A stretch of DNA of 64,000 nt from positions 1-64,000 of the forward strand of contig NZ_SDIF01000008.1 of assembly GCF_004122735.1 (NCBI RefSeq), read 5' to 3'. The position numbers were made by a program, and so were the translations under genes. Numbering within the stretch: position 1 is the first letter of the stretch; every line of letters starts with the position of its first letter. The stretch comes from Streptomyces sioyaensis. Its GTDB lineage: Bacteria > Actinomycetota > Actinomycetes > Streptomycetales > Streptomycetaceae. The notes beneath the pieces were generated by a model. It ran no database searches and was not told where the DNA came from. It saw only the letters and a list, made by a program, of their open reading frames with translations. Positions 63,322 through 64,000 of this stretch are shown piece by piece.

Positions 63322-64000
63322 TCAGGCCGTCGGGCGGGTCAGTCCCAGCAGCTGGCGGGCCGGGCCCGCCGGGCGCTGACCGGCCGGCCACACGGCACGC
63401 AGCTCCCGGCCCAGCCGCAGCCCGCGTACCGGAATCTCCACCAGCCGGCGCGCGGTCAGCTCCTCCCCGACGGCGAGTTCGCTCAGGACGGAGGGGGCCG
63501 CCTCGCTCACCACCGCCGCCTTCACGGCGGTGGTCGAGGCGAGTTCGAGGAGCGGTGCGGCCAGTCCGCCGTGGCGGGCCAGCGCCGCGTCCAGCACCTG
63601 CCGCGTCCCCGAGCCGCGCTCGCGCAGAATCAGCGGGGTGGCCGCGAGTTCGGCGGCGGTCAGCTCGGTACGCCGCCGGGTCCAGGGGTGGGACGGGGCG
63701 GCGACCACGATCAGCCGGTCGTGCCCGATGACCGTCCCGTCCAGCCCCTCCGGCACCTCGAGCCCCTCCACGAATCCGAGGTCGGCCGCGCCGGTCAGCA
63801 GCCGCTCGGCGACCGCGCGGGAATTGCCGGCGAGCAGCGAGACGGCGGTCCCGGGCCGCTGGGCGCGCAGCGCGATCAGCCACCCCGGCAGCAGATACTC
63901 GGCGATCGTCATGCTGGCCGCGACCCGCAGCCGGGAATCGCGCCGGCCGCGCAGCGCCTGCGCCCCCGCGTCGAAGGCCTCGGCCGCCTCCACCACCCGC
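63322..64000 (-). CDS. LysR-family regulator, N-terminal part beyond the window
   Basis: Reverse frame runs off the end. What is seen (about 225 aa) is the effector domain of a LysR regulator: RLRVAASMTIAEYLLPGWLIALRAQRPG, then PLILRERGSGTRQVLDAAL. The missing part should hold the helix-turn-helix. It is convergent with the PuuD-like gene. Target unknown. Confidence 0.85.
   Translation of the reverse strand, partial: RVVEAAEAFDAGAQALRGRRDSRLRVAASMTIAEYLLPGWLIALRAQRPGTAVSLLAGNSRAVAERLLTGAADLGFVEGLEVPEGLDGTVIGHDRLIVVAAPSHPWTRRRTELTAAELAATPLILRERGSGTRQVLDAALARHGGLAAPLLELASTTAVKAAVVSEAAPSVLSELAVGEELTARRLVEIPVRGLRLGRELRAVWPAGQRPAGPARQLLGLTRPTA

Overview
The window is chromosomal DNA from a high-GC actinomycete, almost certainly a Streptomyces. 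Codon third positions are nearly all G or C, GTG starts are frequent, many long antisense open frames appear only as a by-product of base composition, and the gene content (argCJBDR, pheST beside an orphan sensor kinase, infC-rpmI-rplT, glnA4 cluster, DUF5997, NsdA-like regulator) follows a well-known Streptomyces core order. All assignments come from reading the sequence and translated proteins; no database search was possible.

Layout. 0-4.6 kb: end of an unknown gene, a Tat-exported 5'-nucleotidase-type phosphatase, a long inverted repeat, and a TetR/MFS efflux pair with a visible operator. 4.6-14.8 kb: arginine biosynthesis, argH and argG, then (after DUF488, a tRNA-Pro and an MscS channel) argR-argD-argB-argJ-argC, with ARG-box-like sites before argG and argC. 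14.9-21.7 kb: a large patatin-like protein with a membrane tail, an FAD amine oxidase, a PuuR-like XRE-cupin regulator, and an aldolase/racemase operon behind a sharp palindrome. 21.8-25.5 kb: DUF5997 diverging from a stand-alone LysR effector domain with a basic tail, DUF1059, a methyltransferase, and a LuxR regulator. 25.5-27.05 kb: an IS110-type insertion sequence. 27-35.4 kb: a SnoaL-like protein, two envelope proteins, a phosphoglycerate-mutase-fold protein lacking its catalytic histidines, a GNAT enzyme, a MocR regulator/EamA exporter pair whose start codons overlap, DUF1918, a glycosidase-like lipoprotein-class enzyme with Tat signal, and a 3-hydroxyacyl-CoA dehydrogenase. 35.5-41.2 kb: a small coiled-coil membrane protein, a NUDIX hydrolase, an NsdA-like TPR regulator, a TetR/SDR pair, and a membrane PP2C phosphatase.

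41.2-49.5 kb is housekeeping: pheT-pheS, a soluble PAS histidine kinase, a TrmH-family methyltransferase, rplT-rpmI-infC (infC apparently starting at ATC behind a candidate attenuator), and DUF1844. 49.6-56.4 kb: aquaporin, SseB-like protein, a mycosin-type protease with an apparently frameshifted partner, a PLP alanine-racemase-fold enzyme and a secreted HAD phosphatase. 56.5-63.3 kb is a coherent catabolic cluster: SDR, aldehyde dehydrogenase, GlnA4-type gamma-glutamyl ligase, FadR regulator, APC permease and a PuuD-like amidohydrolase, which together fit import and gamma-glutamylation of ethanolamine (or a related amine), oxidation of the glutamylated product, and hydrolytic release of glutamate. 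A partial LysR regulator runs off the end.

The best leads for novelty are the promoter/start-codon architecture of the MocR-EamA pair, the shared operator motif around the NsdA-like cluster, the racemase/aldolase operon with a changed catalytic residue, the LysR effector domain fused to a histone-like tail, the possible bridge RNA of the IS110 element, and the frameshifted mycosin partner.
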